A DNA stretch of 64,000 nucleotides from Mycolicibacterium sp. (lineage in GTDB: Bacteria; Actinomycetota; Actinomycetes; Mycobacteriales; Mycobacteriaceae), in the NCBI RefSeq assembly GCF_016462545.1, contig NZ_JAEMTA010000023.1, positions 1 through 64,000 of the forward strand, given 5' to 3'. Position 1 is the stretch's first letter, and every line of letters begins with the position of its first letter. Shown piece after piece: positions 53,808 to 63,082 of this stretch. Position numbers and translations under genes: made by a program. The notes under the pieces are model-generated. The model was not told where the DNA came from, did not search any database, and saw nothing but the letters and a program-made list of their open reading frames with translations.

Positions 53808-54761
53808 CTACTGCGGGTGGGTCGCCAGGTAGTCCTCGGCGGAGATCCGTGCCGGTGTGGTGTATCCGACTGGCAGCAGCACATCGCCAAATGTCGTGTA
53901 GTAGTACACGTCCCACCGGTGATAGCCGCTGAACGCCGCTGGATCGTCTGCGAACACCGCGGCGTAGTCGTTGACGGCGCGCACGTATTCGTCTGCGTTG
54001 TTGTAGCGGTAGATGGCGTGATCGCGATCGTCGGCGAAGCCATTGGCGGCAAGATAGCGGCCCGCGGCCATGATGCTGTCGCGTGCTGAGTGGACGTCGC
54101 CCCCCTCTCCGTAGGCGGCGAACGTCGATGCCAAGAACTGCATGGGTCCTTGGGCGCCCGCGGTGCTCACGCCGTCGATGCTGCCGAACTGGGTCTCGAT
54201 CAGGTTGATCGCGGCCAGATAGTTCCAGCCGACGCCGAACTCCGCTTCCGCTTGGTGGTAGTAATCCAACAGCTCCGGCGCGGGGGCCGGGGCCTCGATG
54301 TGCCACGCCGGCAGAGTGTCCTTGGCGCGAGCCATCGCGGTCAGCTGTCGCCGAGCATCGACGTTGCGGTCGTAGACCTCGAGCAGCGACGGCGGGATGC
54401 GCGGTCGCATCACCGCATCCCATTCGGGGTGGCGTCCGATGGCCCGGTATGCCGCCTGCTGTCGGCGCGCAGCGGCCGTGAGCGTCGACTCGGCGGAGGC
54501 AGGGTCGCGCAGCGCTCGCTCGTCGGCGACGAGGTCGTCGGCCAGCAGGCTGGGATCGTCGGCCAGCTGCGGCTGGCTGCCCGGGGAAACAATTTCCGGC
54601 GCGGGCGTCGTGGGCTCGTCCAGCGCGGTGGCGCCGGCGGACCGGCTCGCGACGATCGTCGGGGCCGCGGTCGGGGTCGGAGTCGGGGTGCAGCCGACGA
54701 GTACGAGGAGAGCCGTCGCGAGCGCGAGGATCGACCATTCGCGGACTGCCCGGTTGCGCAT
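53808..54761 (-). CDS. lipoprotein lytic transglycosylase
   Basis: 317 residues. The signal peptide ends in lipobox LVGC (Cys24), followed by a Thr/Pro/Ala-rich linker to about 60 and a helical region. A lytic transglycosylase domain from about 165 has the catalytic Glu189 in NLIETQFG. GAQGPMQFLASTFAAYG and ARDSIMAAGRYLAANG fit the SLT/MltB-type lysozyme fold that cuts peptidoglycan glycan strands. GGAGG precedes the ATG. It follows the CAP gene on the same strand by about 50 bp, so it may be transcribed with the mce operon. Confidence 0.86.
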   Translation of the reverse strand: MRNRAVREWSILALATALLVLVGCTPTPTPTAAPTIVASRSAGATALDEPTTPAPEIVSPGSQPQLADDPSLLADDLVADERALRDPASAESTLTAAARRQQAAYRAIGRHPEWDAVMRPRIPPSLLEVYDRNVDARRQLTAMARAKDTLPAWHIEAPAPAPELLDYYHQAEAEFGVGWNYLAAINLIETQFGSIDGVSTAGAQGPMQFLASTFAAYGEGGDVHSARDSIMAAGRYLAANGFADDRDHAIYRYNNADEYVRAVNDYAAVFADDPAAFSGYHRWDVYYYTTFGDVLLPVGYTTPARISAEDYLATHPQ

Positions 54762-54812
54762 GGTGGTTCACCTCCGTCGACTGCCTCAGAGCCTAGGCAG
54801 TGCGGGCCCGGT

Positions 54813-55301
54813 CTACGCGGGTTCCCCGTATACGGCGACCACCACCGTGCGGTCGATGAGGTTCTCGGACCACACGCCCATCAGTGAGTAGCGGCAGTCG
54901 CTCATGATCGCCAGGTAGGCGGGGTTGGCGAACCACTGGTTGATCAGCTCGATGCCACTGATCGAGAGTGCCGGATTGATGGCCACGGTCTCCGCGACAT
55001 TGGTACCCGGGAATCCTGCTGCGGCGGCCCGGGTTTGAGGGGTCGACCCGTCGGAGCCGAGGTCGCCGTCGAGATCCCGGTTGTTCAACACGTCGAGGGT
55101 GTGCCACTGAGCAGCCAACCGAAGCCGGGCGTCGGGGACGACGTCATTGGTACAGCCGGCGTGATGCTGGACCGTGTAGACGTCGGCGATGACGCTGTTG
55201 TTGAGCCGCCTGTTGTCGGCGTGTGCGGTGGGCGCCCACGTGACCGTGGTGATCAACGCGCACGTCAGCGCCGCGCCGAACCGTCGCGCCGCGACCGTCA
55301 C
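54813..55301 (-). CDS. secreted CAP-domain (SCP/PR-1) protein
   Basis: 162 residues. The signal peptide ends at THA (about 28). The mature part, with QWHTLDVLNNRDLDGDLGSDG, NVAETVAINPALSISGIELI and SDCRYSLMGVWSENLIDRTVVVAVYG, follows the short bacterial CAP pattern. Two Cys (GCTND and SDCRY) may pair. CAP proteins bind lipids or act as envelope factors; no enzyme activity is assigned. The GTG start overlaps the mceF stop (GTGA), so it is made with the mce proteins and may assist their lipid transport. Confidence 0.8.
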   Translation of the reverse strand: MTVAARRFGAALTCALITTVTWAPTAHADNRRLNNSVIADVYTVQHHAGCTNDVVPDARLRLAAQWHTLDVLNNRDLDGDLGSDGSTPQTRAAAAGFPGTNVAETVAINPALSISGIELINQWFANPAYLAIMSDCRYSLMGVWSENLIDRTVVVAVYGEPA

Positions 55302-56773
55302 GGGGTCCCCGGCGGTTCGAGCATCGACTGCCAGGTCTTGGCTCCGGTGGTGGCGAGATCGCCCTGGGTGTGCCGAACGCCGTCAGGACCGATGTAGGTC
55401 CCGGTGGCCGGGTCGTAGGGCACCGCGGCGATGGGCGGTGCTGCGGGCGGCGGGGCGGCGGCCGCAGGGGCTTGCTCATCGACCGGCGGGGCCACGCCCG
55501 GCGGGTACTGCGGGATGCTCTGCCCGGTGAGCGTCGCGTTCGGGTCGCCCTTCCAGTTGTATCCGTCGTTGAGTGGCACGTACTGCTCGTCGCTTTCGCA
55601 CATCTCGACGGTCGGCGCCCGCTTGGCGGGATTGTTCTCACACGGAATGTTGCGCACCCCGCGGACATTGAGGTCCGAATCCTGGGGAATTCTGCAGTAC
55701 AGCTCGCCCTTGGTCCGGTCGGGGTAGTCCTGGTTTGCCGGCGACCGCTGCTGGCGCACCGGAAGGAAGCCGGTGTTGCATGGTGGCGGCAGGTTCAGGT
55801 TCAGGTTGAAGTCGAGGTAGATGCCCTTGTAGTCCTGCTTGGTGCCGGAGTCCGCCAGCGCGATCGCCGACATCACCGCCGTGCCCTGTGGGTACAGCAC
55901 CAGCAGCTGTTCGAGGTCGGCCCGGTAGGTCACCGCGATGTCGCCAAGACTCACCAGGTTCGCCAGCAGCACTGGCAGTGCGGGCGCCACCCGGTCGAAC
56001 AGCGCCTTGCCCTCGTTGAGCGCAGGCGCGCCCTGGTTCAGCAGGTCCGCGAATGCGGTGTCCTGCGCCTTGATCTGACCGGTGATGGCCGCGGTTCGCG
56101 CAGCCCACTGGGCGATCGAATCCGAGGTCTGCACCTGGGAGTTCAGTACCGGCGGGGCCTGGTCGATCAGCGTGGTGAGTGGATCGATCGTCTTGCCGGC
56201 ATCGATGGCCAGCGCGGTCGATCCGTCGACGATGCGCGTCAGCTCCGGTCCGAGCCCGCCGACGGCCTTGTCGGCCTCGTCGACCACCGTGCGCAGGTTG
56301 TCGGCCGGGATCGCCTGCAGCGCGCGGTTGGTCGCGTCGAGCAGGCTGCCGATGTCGGCAGGCACCTGGGTTCTGCCTGCGGGAATGACGTCGTGGTTGC
56401 GCAGTGGCGCCGCCGTGGTGCCGGGCTTGGGCTTCAATTCGACGAACTGTTCGCCGATCGCCGATCGACTGTGGACCTCCGCGGTCACGTCGGAGGGCAC
56501 GGGGGTGTCGGTCTTGAGGTCGAGCACCGCCTGCACGCCGTCGCGGGTGACGTCGACCGACTTCACCCGACCGATCTCGTCGCCGCGGTAGGTGACCACC
56601 GACGTCGCGTACAGCCCGCCGGTGGCGGGCAACTGCAGGGTCACCTCGTAGCGGCCGATGCCGAGCAGCGCTGGGACCTTGACGAAGCCGAAGGCCATGA
56701 TGCCGACGGCGACGACCGTGATGGTGCCGAGGATGGCCAGTTGGATCCACACGGTGCGGGAGAGGCGCAGCAC
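55298..56773 (-). CDS. mceF: MCE-family protein, last of six (MceF)
   Basis: 491 residues: a membrane helix (about 10-32), the MCE domain (about 38-120, GGLYATSVVTYRGDEIGRVK), a long helical stretch forming a needle-like tube part, and a Pro/Ala-rich C-terminus from about 410. Six Mce proteins form a shuttle for lipids across the periplasm. A Cys-containing segment (PCNTGFLPVRQQ, ELYCRIPQ, NIPCENNP) precedes the tail. It is the final member of the array, coupled to the CAP gene. Confidence 0.9.
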   Translation of the reverse strand: MLRLSRTVWIQLAILGTITVVAVGIMAFGFVKVPALLGIGRYEVTLQLPATGGLYATSVVTYRGDEIGRVKSVDVTRDGVQAVLDLKTDTPVPSDVTAEVHSRSAIGEQFVELKPKPGTTAAPLRNHDVIPAGRTQVPADIGSLLDATNRALQAIPADNLRTVVDEADKAVGGLGPELTRIVDGSTALAIDAGKTIDPLTTLIDQAPPVLNSQVQTSDSIAQWAARTAAITGQIKAQDTAFADLLNQGAPALNEGKALFDRVAPALPVLLANLVSLGDIAVTYRADLEQLLVLYPQGTAVMSAIALADSGTKQDYKGIYLDFNLNLNLPPPCNTGFLPVRQQRSPANQDYPDRTKGELYCRIPQDSDLNVRGVRNIPCENNPAKRAPTVEMCESDEQYVPLNDGYNWKGDPNATLTGQSIPQYPPGVAPPVDEQAPAAAAPPPAAPPIAAVPYDPATGTYIGPDGVRHTQGDLATTGAKTWQSMLEPPGTP

Positions 56774-56774
56774 G

Positions 56775-57896
56775 TCAGTTCCCCCCGAAGTGGTAGGGCG
56801 CGATGAGCGGGTTGCCCGCCGTGTACGGGCTCGGCATCTGGCCGATCGTGCGGCCCCACTGCAGTTCCAGCTTGGTCAGGTTGCCCTCCCACCGGGTGCC
56901 GGTGAACAGGCTGCTGTCCAACCGGCTCAGGGTCAGGTCGACGACCAAGCTGATGTTGGCGAAGTCTCCCCGGAACCAGTTGGCCAGCGTGCTCTTCACC
57001 CATGGATAGGTCGACAGGAAGTCCAGGCCCTTGGTGAGGGCGGGCCCGGCGTCGGCCAGCGACCGCAGTACCGGCGCGATGTTGCGCAGGTTCTGAACTA
57101 GCGAGTCGCGGGTCTGATCGACCGTCGAGGTGGCGATGGCGCTGAACTTGCCGAGTGCGTCGATGGCATCGGCCAGCTTCGTGCGTTCGGCGGCGAGCAC
57201 GGCCAGCGCCTGCGGGATCGTGGTGAGCGCCTTGTCGACGGTCTGGTCCTTGGCCGCTACCTGTCCGGCGAGCGAGTTGAGCTTGTCGGTGGCCGTGATG
57301 ATGTCGTCGGTCTGCACGTTGAGCTGGGAGATGAACGTATCCAGCTGGGTGAGAAGGCTTTTCATGTCGTTCTCGCGGCCCGACAGGGCCTTGGCGAAGC
57401 TCTGGTTGATCTCCTGCAACCGGCCCAACCCGCCGCCGTTGAGCAGGATCGACACCGATGCCAGCGTCTGCTCGGTGGTCGGATAGGTGCTGGCCGACGA
57501 CAGCGGAATTACCGAGCCGTCCTTGAGCTGGCCTTCCGGCGCGGCATCGGTCGGCGGCGCCAGCTCGATGTGCATCGAGCCGAGCAGGCTGGTCTGGCCG
57601 ACCTTGGCGGTGCTGTTGGCAGGAAGGTGGACGTCGCCGTTGATGCGCATGGTGACCAGCGCATGCCAGTCCTGCACCTCGATCTTCGTCACGTTGCCGA
57701 CGTTGACGTCGGCGACGCGCACCCGAGTGTTCTGTTGGATGACGACGACGTCCGGCAGCTGCGCCTGAATGGTGTACGAGCCGTCGCCGCTGCCTTCCGT
57801 ACCGGGTAGCGAGAGCGAGTTCAGCCCTCGCCACTCGCAGCCGGGGAGCAGGGATACGCACGCGACGACCAGCGCCGCGGTCAGCGCGCGCGTCAT
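56775..57896 (-). CDS. mceE: MCE-family lipoprotein (MceE)
   Basis: 373 residues. A short signal peptide ends in lipobox LLPGC (Cys20), the usual lipidated member of mce operons. The MCE domain follows (about 40-115, VRVADVNVGNVTKIEV), then a helical tail region without the long Pro-rich end seen in the others. The ATG at 57896 overlaps the MceD stop (ATGA), so the longer frame is rejected. In other mce systems the E lipoprotein anchors the complex. Confidence 0.9.
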   Translation of the reverse strand: MTRALTAALVVACVSLLPGCEWRGLNSLSLPGTEGSGDGSYTIQAQLPDVVVIQQNTRVRVADVNVGNVTKIEVQDWHALVTMRINGDVHLPANSTAKVGQTSLLGSMHIELAPPTDAAPEGQLKDGSVIPLSSASTYPTTEQTLASVSILLNGGGLGRLQEINQSFAKALSGRENDMKSLLTQLDTFISQLNVQTDDIITATDKLNSLAGQVAAKDQTVDKALTTIPQALAVLAAERTKLADAIDALGKFSAIATSTVDQTRDSLVQNLRNIAPVLRSLADAGPALTKGLDFLSTYPWVKSTLANWFRGDFANISLVVDLTLSRLDSSLFTGTRWEGNLTKLELQWGRTIGQMPSPYTAGNPLIAPYHFGGN

Positions 57897-59260
57897 GGTG
57901 TGCCTCCCGGTGCCGGCGGGGCAGGCGGAACCTCGGGTGCCGGCGGGGCAACCGGAACCGGCGGGGTCATCATGCCGGTGAGGCCCTGGGCGGGATCGGT
58001 CGCCTGCGCGGGGTCTGGCGCCTCCGCGGGCAGGGGACCGACGGCCGCGTTCAGCGCGGCCTGAGCTTCGGTCATCGGCGGCGGCGCGTCCGGACGCAAC
58101 CGGTCCTCGCTGTAGGTCAGTTCGTTGGGACGCGCTGCCGCTCCGACGAACGGGTTGAACCCGAGCGGCGGGAAGTTGTACTGGCGGTTCTTGATGATCG
58201 GGGTCAGGTACTGCATGCACAGTTTCGCGGACTGGTCGAAACCCTTCCGCGACGCGGCCTGGATTGCGCTGCAGATGAATTGGACGGTGTTGGCGAAGTT
58301 GACGGGCGCCAGGATGCCGGTCACCGCGGCCTGCGCAGGCTGGTAGATGTTCATGAAGTTCTGGAACACCGTCGGCGCGATGTGCAGAACCTGCTTGACG
58401 TCGGCACGGCTGTCGTTGAGCGCCTGGGTGACCGCCGCGAGGTGGTCGGTCGCCACCCCGAGGCCCTCGCGGTTGTCCGCGACGAAGCCCCGCAGATCGT
58501 TCACCGCACCGTCCAGACCCTTCGTCGCGTTGGCGAACTCGTTGGGCGTGTTGGACAGCACCGTCGTGACGTCGGCCAGGTTCGTATTGAACGCAGCCAG
58601 CAGATCGCTGCTCGAGGACAGTACGGACACCAGCAGCTGCAGGTTGCGCACCGTGCTGAAGATGTCGGTGCTGTGGTCACCGAGCGCCGAGATCGCCTGC
58701 GAGAGTTTGACGACGGTGTCATGGGCGGTGTCGCCCTCGCCGCGCAGATTGGCCGCGGCGGTGTTGATGAACTCGCCCACCGCGCTCGGCCCGCCCGGCG
58801 TCGTGGGCTGCAGGGAGTCGGTCAGCTTCTCCAACTGCGCACGGAAGTCGTCCCACTCGACGGGCACGGCCGTGCGGTCCTGGGCGATGGTGCCGCCGTT
58901 GGCGAGCTTCGGACCGCTGGTGTAGGCCGGAACCAATTGAATTGCCCTGGCGCTCACCAGCGATGGCGACAGGATCGCCGCCCTTGCGTCGGCGGGCACC
59001 GAGTACTTGGAGTCGATGGAGAAGGTGACCTTCGTGGTGTCGGTCTGTGGGTCGATCGCATCCACCCGTCCGACGGCGACGCCGAGGATGCGCACCTCGT
59101 CTCCGGTGTAGAGACCGTTGGCGTTGGCGAAGTACGCGGTGAAGGTGTCCCTGCTGACCCGGCCCCACCACGGGGTGGCCACCACCGTGATGGCTAGCGC
59201 CAGGATGACCACCAGGCTCGACGCGGTCGCAATCCGGAGGACGCGTTTCGACACGGTCAC
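57893..59260 (-). CDS. mceD: MCE-family protein (MceD)
   Basis: 455 residues: helix about 12-30, MCE domain about 40-120 (VRILGVAVGRVDAID), helical body with FIINTA-like repeats, and a Pro/Ala-rich tail from about 395. It starts with GTG (MTVSKRVLRI) 4 bp inside the MceC stop and its stop overlaps mceE. The region from 270 to 360 contains two Cys (QFICSA and KLCMQY). Confidence 0.9.
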   Translation of the reverse strand: MTVSKRVLRIATASSLVVILALAITVVATPWWGRVSRDTFTAYFANANGLYTGDEVRILGVAVGRVDAIDPQTDTTKVTFSIDSKYSVPADARAAILSPSLVSARAIQLVPAYTSGPKLANGGTIAQDRTAVPVEWDDFRAQLEKLTDSLQPTTPGGPSAVGEFINTAAANLRGEGDTAHDTVVKLSQAISALGDHSTDIFSTVRNLQLLVSVLSSSSDLLAAFNTNLADVTTVLSNTPNEFANATKGLDGAVNDLRGFVADNREGLGVATDHLAAVTQALNDSRADVKQVLHIAPTVFQNFMNIYQPAQAAVTGILAPVNFANTVQFICSAIQAASRKGFDQSAKLCMQYLTPIIKNRQYNFPPLGFNPFVGAAARPNELTYSEDRLRPDAPPPMTEAQAALNAAVGPLPAEAPDPAQATDPAQGLTGMMTPPVPVAPPAPEVPPAPPAPGGTP

Positions 59261-60648
59261 TGCCCTCCGTTCGCTGCAGGCGGCGGAACTTCATTGGGCG
59301 CAGGCAGGTAGACGGGGCTCGGCGAAGGCTCGGGTGTCGGCAGGTAGGCCGGGCCCGACACCGACGGCGGCCCCGGTGGCGGTCCGCCGGGTGGGGGTGC
59401 GGGCAGTGGCTCCCGGTACGGGTAGCAACCGCCTGCTCCGGGCAGCGGCACACCGGGTGGACCGCAGCCCGGATCGCCGGGGTTCCCGGTAATCGCTTCG
59501 GGGAGAGTCAGATTCGGATCGCCGCCCTGCCCCGTGCGCGGGAATGGCATCGGCAGCGGTGGGGTGCCGGGCTGACCGGTGGGCGGGTCGACGAGTTCCG
59601 AAGGCAGCTTCACGTTCGGGTCGAGACCCAGATCCGAGAAGGCCGCATCGATGAAGGGCTGGGCGAACTGGCCGGGAACCAGGTTCACCAGCGAGGCCTT
59701 GAAGAAGGGTCCGGACCCGAGCACCTCGCCGAAGGACATGGCATAGCGGCGGAGCAGCGAGAGTGTCTTCTGGAGTTCGGCCTTGTGGTTGTCGAGAATG
59801 CTCAGCACGCCGTTGAGCTTGTCGACGGCGGGCTTGAGTTGGGTCCGGTTGTCGGCGACCAGACCGGAGATCTGGCGGGACACCGCGCTCAGGTTGTTCA
59901 TCAGCGCGTCGACCGAATCCCGTTGCGACAGAAGCTCGGCCAGTAGCGAATTGGTGTTGACGACCAGGGTGGCGATCTGGTCGCTGCGCTTGCCGAGGAC
60001 GCCGGTGACCTTGTTGGCGTTGGCCAGTAGGTTGCGCAGTTGGGCGTCGCGGCCGTTGAGCGTGTCGGAGAACCGGGCCACGCCCTCCAGCGCGACCTTC
60101 AGGTCGGGAGGGGTGTCGCGGAACGTGTCGGCCAGCGTGGTGAGCGACGCCGAGAGTTGGGTCGTGTCGAGACCGCTGATCGCGGTGGTCAGGTCACCCA
60201 GCGCGGTCGGTAGATCATAGGGCGACGTGGTCCGGTCCAAGGGGATGGTGGCGTCGAGACTGCCGTCACCGCGCGGGGTGATCTCCAACATCTTGGTGCC
60301 CAGTACGGTTTCGGTCTTGATGGCGGCCTCGGTCCGGTCGCCGAGGGGGACGTCGTCCTTGACGGTGAAGTCCACCAACACCTTGTCGCCCTGCAGTTCG
60401 ACGTCGGAGACCTGGCCCACCTGCAGCCCCGACACCCGCACCTCGCTACCCGGTTTGATGCCACCCGCCTCGGCGAAGTAGGCCGAGTAGTCGGAGGTCC
60501 CCTTGATGAATGGCAGCTTGTCGTAGGAGAAGACGGCGACGACCAACGCCACCAGCAGCAGCAGGCCAACGGAACCGACCGCCACCTTGTTGCGCTCGCC
60601 CAGCGGTTTCACGGTGGGCCGCTTCAGCTTCAGAGTGGGTCGCGTCAT
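59257..60648 (-). CDS. mceC: MCE-family protein (MceC)
   Basis: 463 residues: helix about 24-44, MCE domain about 48-128 (VRVSGLQVGQVSDVEL), long helical part, then a Pro-rich tail from about 355 with a Cys pair (PGCGPPGVP and GGCYPYR). The ATG at 60648 (MTRPTLK) overlaps the MceB stop (ATGA), so the four extra upstream residues are excluded. Confidence 0.9.
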   Translation of the reverse strand: MTRPTLKLKRPTVKPLGERNKVAVGSVGLLLLVALVVAVFSYDKLPFIKGTSDYSAYFAEAGGIKPGSEVRVSGLQVGQVSDVELQGDKVLVDFTVKDDVPLGDRTEAAIKTETVLGTKMLEITPRGDGSLDATIPLDRTTSPYDLPTALGDLTTAISGLDTTQLSASLTTLADTFRDTPPDLKVALEGVARFSDTLNGRDAQLRNLLANANKVTGVLGKRSDQIATLVVNTNSLLAELLSQRDSVDALMNNLSAVSRQISGLVADNRTQLKPAVDKLNGVLSILDNHKAELQKTLSLLRRYAMSFGEVLGSGPFFKASLVNLVPGQFAQPFIDAAFSDLGLDPNVKLPSELVDPPTGQPGTPPLPMPFPRTGQGGDPNLTLPEAITGNPGDPGCGPPGVPLPGAGGCYPYREPLPAPPPGGPPPGPPSVSGPAYLPTPEPSPSPVYLPAPNEVPPPAANGGQ

Positions 60649-61676
60649 TTGGGCGTGCACCGTCCTGAATCTTGTCCTGCGAGTTTGATGAAGACCGGCT
60701 GACCGCCCTTGCCGTTGACCTTGAGGATCGCGTCGCAGAGGTAGAAGCCGAAGTAGTCGCCGTAAAGACCATTGCGCGACAACACCTGGTAGGCGTCGGG
60801 GAGTGTCTTGACGAGATCGTCCACGTAGGCGTGATCAGCTTCGACCTGCCCGGCGAATCGGTCGGTCTGCTGCACCGTGTCCTTGATGGGTTGTCGCGCG
60901 ACCGTCAACAGGTCGGCGACCGAGCCGGCCGCGGCGTTGATGTAAGCCACCCCCGTCGTGATGTCGGACTTGCGGTCCGCCAGCCCCTGAGCCAGCTCGG
61001 AGAGCTTGTCCAGACCCTGGGCGAACTGGTCGTCGCGGGCGGCGAACGTGCCGAGCACGGTGTTCAGGTTGGTGATGACCTGGCCGATGAGTTGGTCCCG
61101 GCCGGCCAGGGTGGTGGTCAGTGCGGAGGTCTGCGCCAGCACCGACGAGATGGTGCCGCCTTGACCCTGAAACACCTTGAGCAACGCGCCGGACAACGCG
61201 TTGACCTGGTCGGGATCCAGGGCTCGGAACAACGGGCGAAACCCGCCGATCAGCGCGTCGACGTCCAGGGCGGGCGAGGTCCGCGCCAACGGGATCGTCG
61301 CACCGGGCGGCAACTTTCGCACCGCCCCCGGTCCGTCCTCGAGGGACAGGTAGCGGTCGCCGATCAGGTTCTCGTAGCGCACGGCCACCTTGGTGCCCTC
61401 GGTGAGGACCAGGCCCTTGTCGATGGCGAAGTCCACCGTGACGGTGCCGTCGTCGTGCAGGGTCAGGTCGGTCACCTTGCCGACCTCGACGCCGGCGATG
61501 CGGACGAAGTTTCCGCCCTTGAGACCCGACACGTTGGAGAAGACCGCGCTGTAGTCGCTGCGCGAGTCGAAGCGGAACTGCCCGAAGACGGTGACCAGGG
61601 CGAACATGAAGACCAGGCAGATCGCGGTGAACACGCCGACCCGCACGACGGTCCCGGTGATGGACTTTCTCTTCAT
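60645..61676 (-). CDS. mceB: MCE-family protein (MceB)
   Basis: 343 residues: helix about 10-31, MCE domain about 35-115 (VRIAGVEVGKVTDLTL), helical part to about 300 and a short C-terminus with two Cys (FYLCDAIL, GRCTPK). There is no Pro-rich tail, typical of B members. The start is an ATG about 30 bp after the mceA stop, preceded by AGAAGAGACA rather than a clean Shine-Dalgarno. Confidence 0.9.
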   Translation of the reverse strand: MKRKSITGTVVRVGVFTAICLVFMFALVTVFGQFRFDSRSDYSAVFSNVSGLKGGNFVRIAGVEVGKVTDLTLHDDGTVTVDFAIDKGLVLTEGTKVAVRYENLIGDRYLSLEDGPGAVRKLPPGATIPLARTSPALDVDALIGGFRPLFRALDPDQVNALSGALLKVFQGQGGTISSVLAQTSALTTTLAGRDQLIGQVITNLNTVLGTFAARDDQFAQGLDKLSELAQGLADRKSDITTGVAYINAAAGSVADLLTVARQPIKDTVQQTDRFAGQVEADHAYVDDLVKTLPDAYQVLSRNGLYGDYFGFYLCDAILKVNGKGGQPVFIKLAGQDSGRCTPK

Positions 61677-61706
61677 CGCATGTCTCTTCTGGTCTCGTAG
61701 GTCGGG

Positions 61707-63077
61707 TCAGCCGGCCGGCGGCGGTTCCGGTGCCGCCGGTGGCGGCGGTGTCACAGGCAGCGGTGGCACGCCCGGGTAGAGCGGTGTTCCGTCCGGCCCG
61801 TACTCCGGCGCTCCGTAGGGGGGCGCCCCCGGGTAGGGCACCGGCCCCGGCGCGGGCGGCCCGTTGTAACGGATGCGGGGTGGCTCCGGAACTGCCTTGG
61901 TGACGGGGAAGTAGTTGGCCCAGCCGGGGAATCCGATGCCCGGGTTGGGCCGGATGTCCAGGCCGGTGCCCCAGCCGGTGTCGGTCACGAGCGCCTTCAC
62001 CGGAAAGTTCTTGCTGACGTCGGGCAGCGAACCACAACTCGGCCGCCCGCCCGGCCCGCCGGTGGCGTTGGTCTTGGGCAGGTTGTCGGGGTAGCGGTAG
62101 GAGTCGTCGCCGAACAGCAGCGCGGCGTCCATGATGACGGATTTGCCGTTGCCGCCCAGGGCGTCCTTGCCGCCGTTGTCCAGGAACCACTTCGCGCCCT
62201 GGAACAGGCAGGTGAAGGTGGGCGAGTACTTCTGCAGTAGCGCGGTCGTCGGCTCCAGCGTGTTCAACGACCTGACCAGGTTGGGCTGGTTGCCACCGAT
62301 GACGTTGATGCCCGACTGGGAGAACCCGGCCGCGGACAGCAGCAGCGCGTCCAGCGAGGAGGCGTTGTTGGTGATCGTCGTACTGGTCGTGGCGAACGAG
62401 TCGAGGATCGACAGGATGTCCTGCGCCGCATCCGAATACGCTCCGGCCGTCTTGCCGAACAGCTGCCAGTTCCGTTGCACCGTCGGCATCCGCGGGTTCA
62501 CCGCGAGCAGAACGTCGTTCGCGTCGGTGATCGCCTGACCGATGACGTCCCCCTTGCCGCGGACCGCGTCGGCCACAGCCGAGAGCACCGAGTTGAGCTT
62601 CGCCGGATCGATGGCGTGCACCACCGACTGCAGGTTCTCGAACACGGTGTTGACCTCGACGGTCACGTTGCGGGAATGCAGCACGGCGCCCGCTGCCAAG
62701 GGCTTCGGGCTGGGGTCCTCCGGCACGACGAGGTTCACGTACTTGGCGCCGAAGGCCGTGCTGGACTTGATCTCGGCCTCGACGTTGCTGGGCAGGTACT
62801 GGAACGGACCGGGATCCATCTTCAAGTTCAGCGACGCCAAATTCGACTGGGTGCCAATGGATCCGACGACGCCCACCTGGACGCCGCGCAGCTTCACCTT
62901 GGCGCCGTTCTCCATGACCAGTCCCGCCCGATCGGAGATGAGCGTCAGCGGCACGGTCGTACGGAGCGTGCCGGAGAAGAGCACGGCGGTGGTCACGATC
63001 ACGGCCACGATCAGAACGATCAAAATGGGTGCCCACCAAATGGGGTCGATGCGCTCGCGGCGGGAGTTGTCGGACAT
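61707..63077 (-). CDS. mceA: MCE-family protein (MceA)
   Basis: 456 residues: helix about 14-34, MCE domain about 38-118 (VKLRGVQVGVVGSIG), helical part, and a strongly Pro/Gly-rich tail from about 405. It is the first mce gene, immediately after the yrbE permeases. ATG 63077 is taken as start; a TTG three codons upstream overlaps the YrbEB stop. The paralogue group (mce1 to mce9) cannot be assigned from motifs. Confidence 0.9.
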   Translation of the reverse strand: MSDNSRRERIDPIWWAPILIVLIVAVIVTTAVLFSGTLRTTVPLTLISDRAGLVMENGAKVKLRGVQVGVVGSIGTQSNLASLNLKMDPGPFQYLPSNVEAEIKSSTAFGAKYVNLVVPEDPSPKPLAAGAVLHSRNVTVEVNTVFENLQSVVHAIDPAKLNSVLSAVADAVRGKGDVIGQAITDANDVLLAVNPRMPTVQRNWQLFGKTAGAYSDAAQDILSILDSFATTSTTITNNASSLDALLLSAAGFSQSGINVIGGNQPNLVRSLNTLEPTTALLQKYSPTFTCLFQGAKWFLDNGGKDALGGNGKSVIMDAALLFGDDSYRYPDNLPKTNATGGPGGRPSCGSLPDVSKNFPVKALVTDTGWGTGLDIRPNPGIGFPGWANYFPVTKAVPEPPRIRYNGPPAPGPVPYPGAPPYGAPEYGPDGTPLYPGVPPLPVTPPPPAAPEPPPAG

Positions 63078-63082
63078 CGCCG

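Noticed and set aside
53342..53932. 196-residue plus-strand frame beside the PE-PPE hydrolase gene
   Set aside because: Arg/Ser-rich composition, no start site, and it runs into the opposite-strand transglycosylase gene; it looks like a frame shadow.
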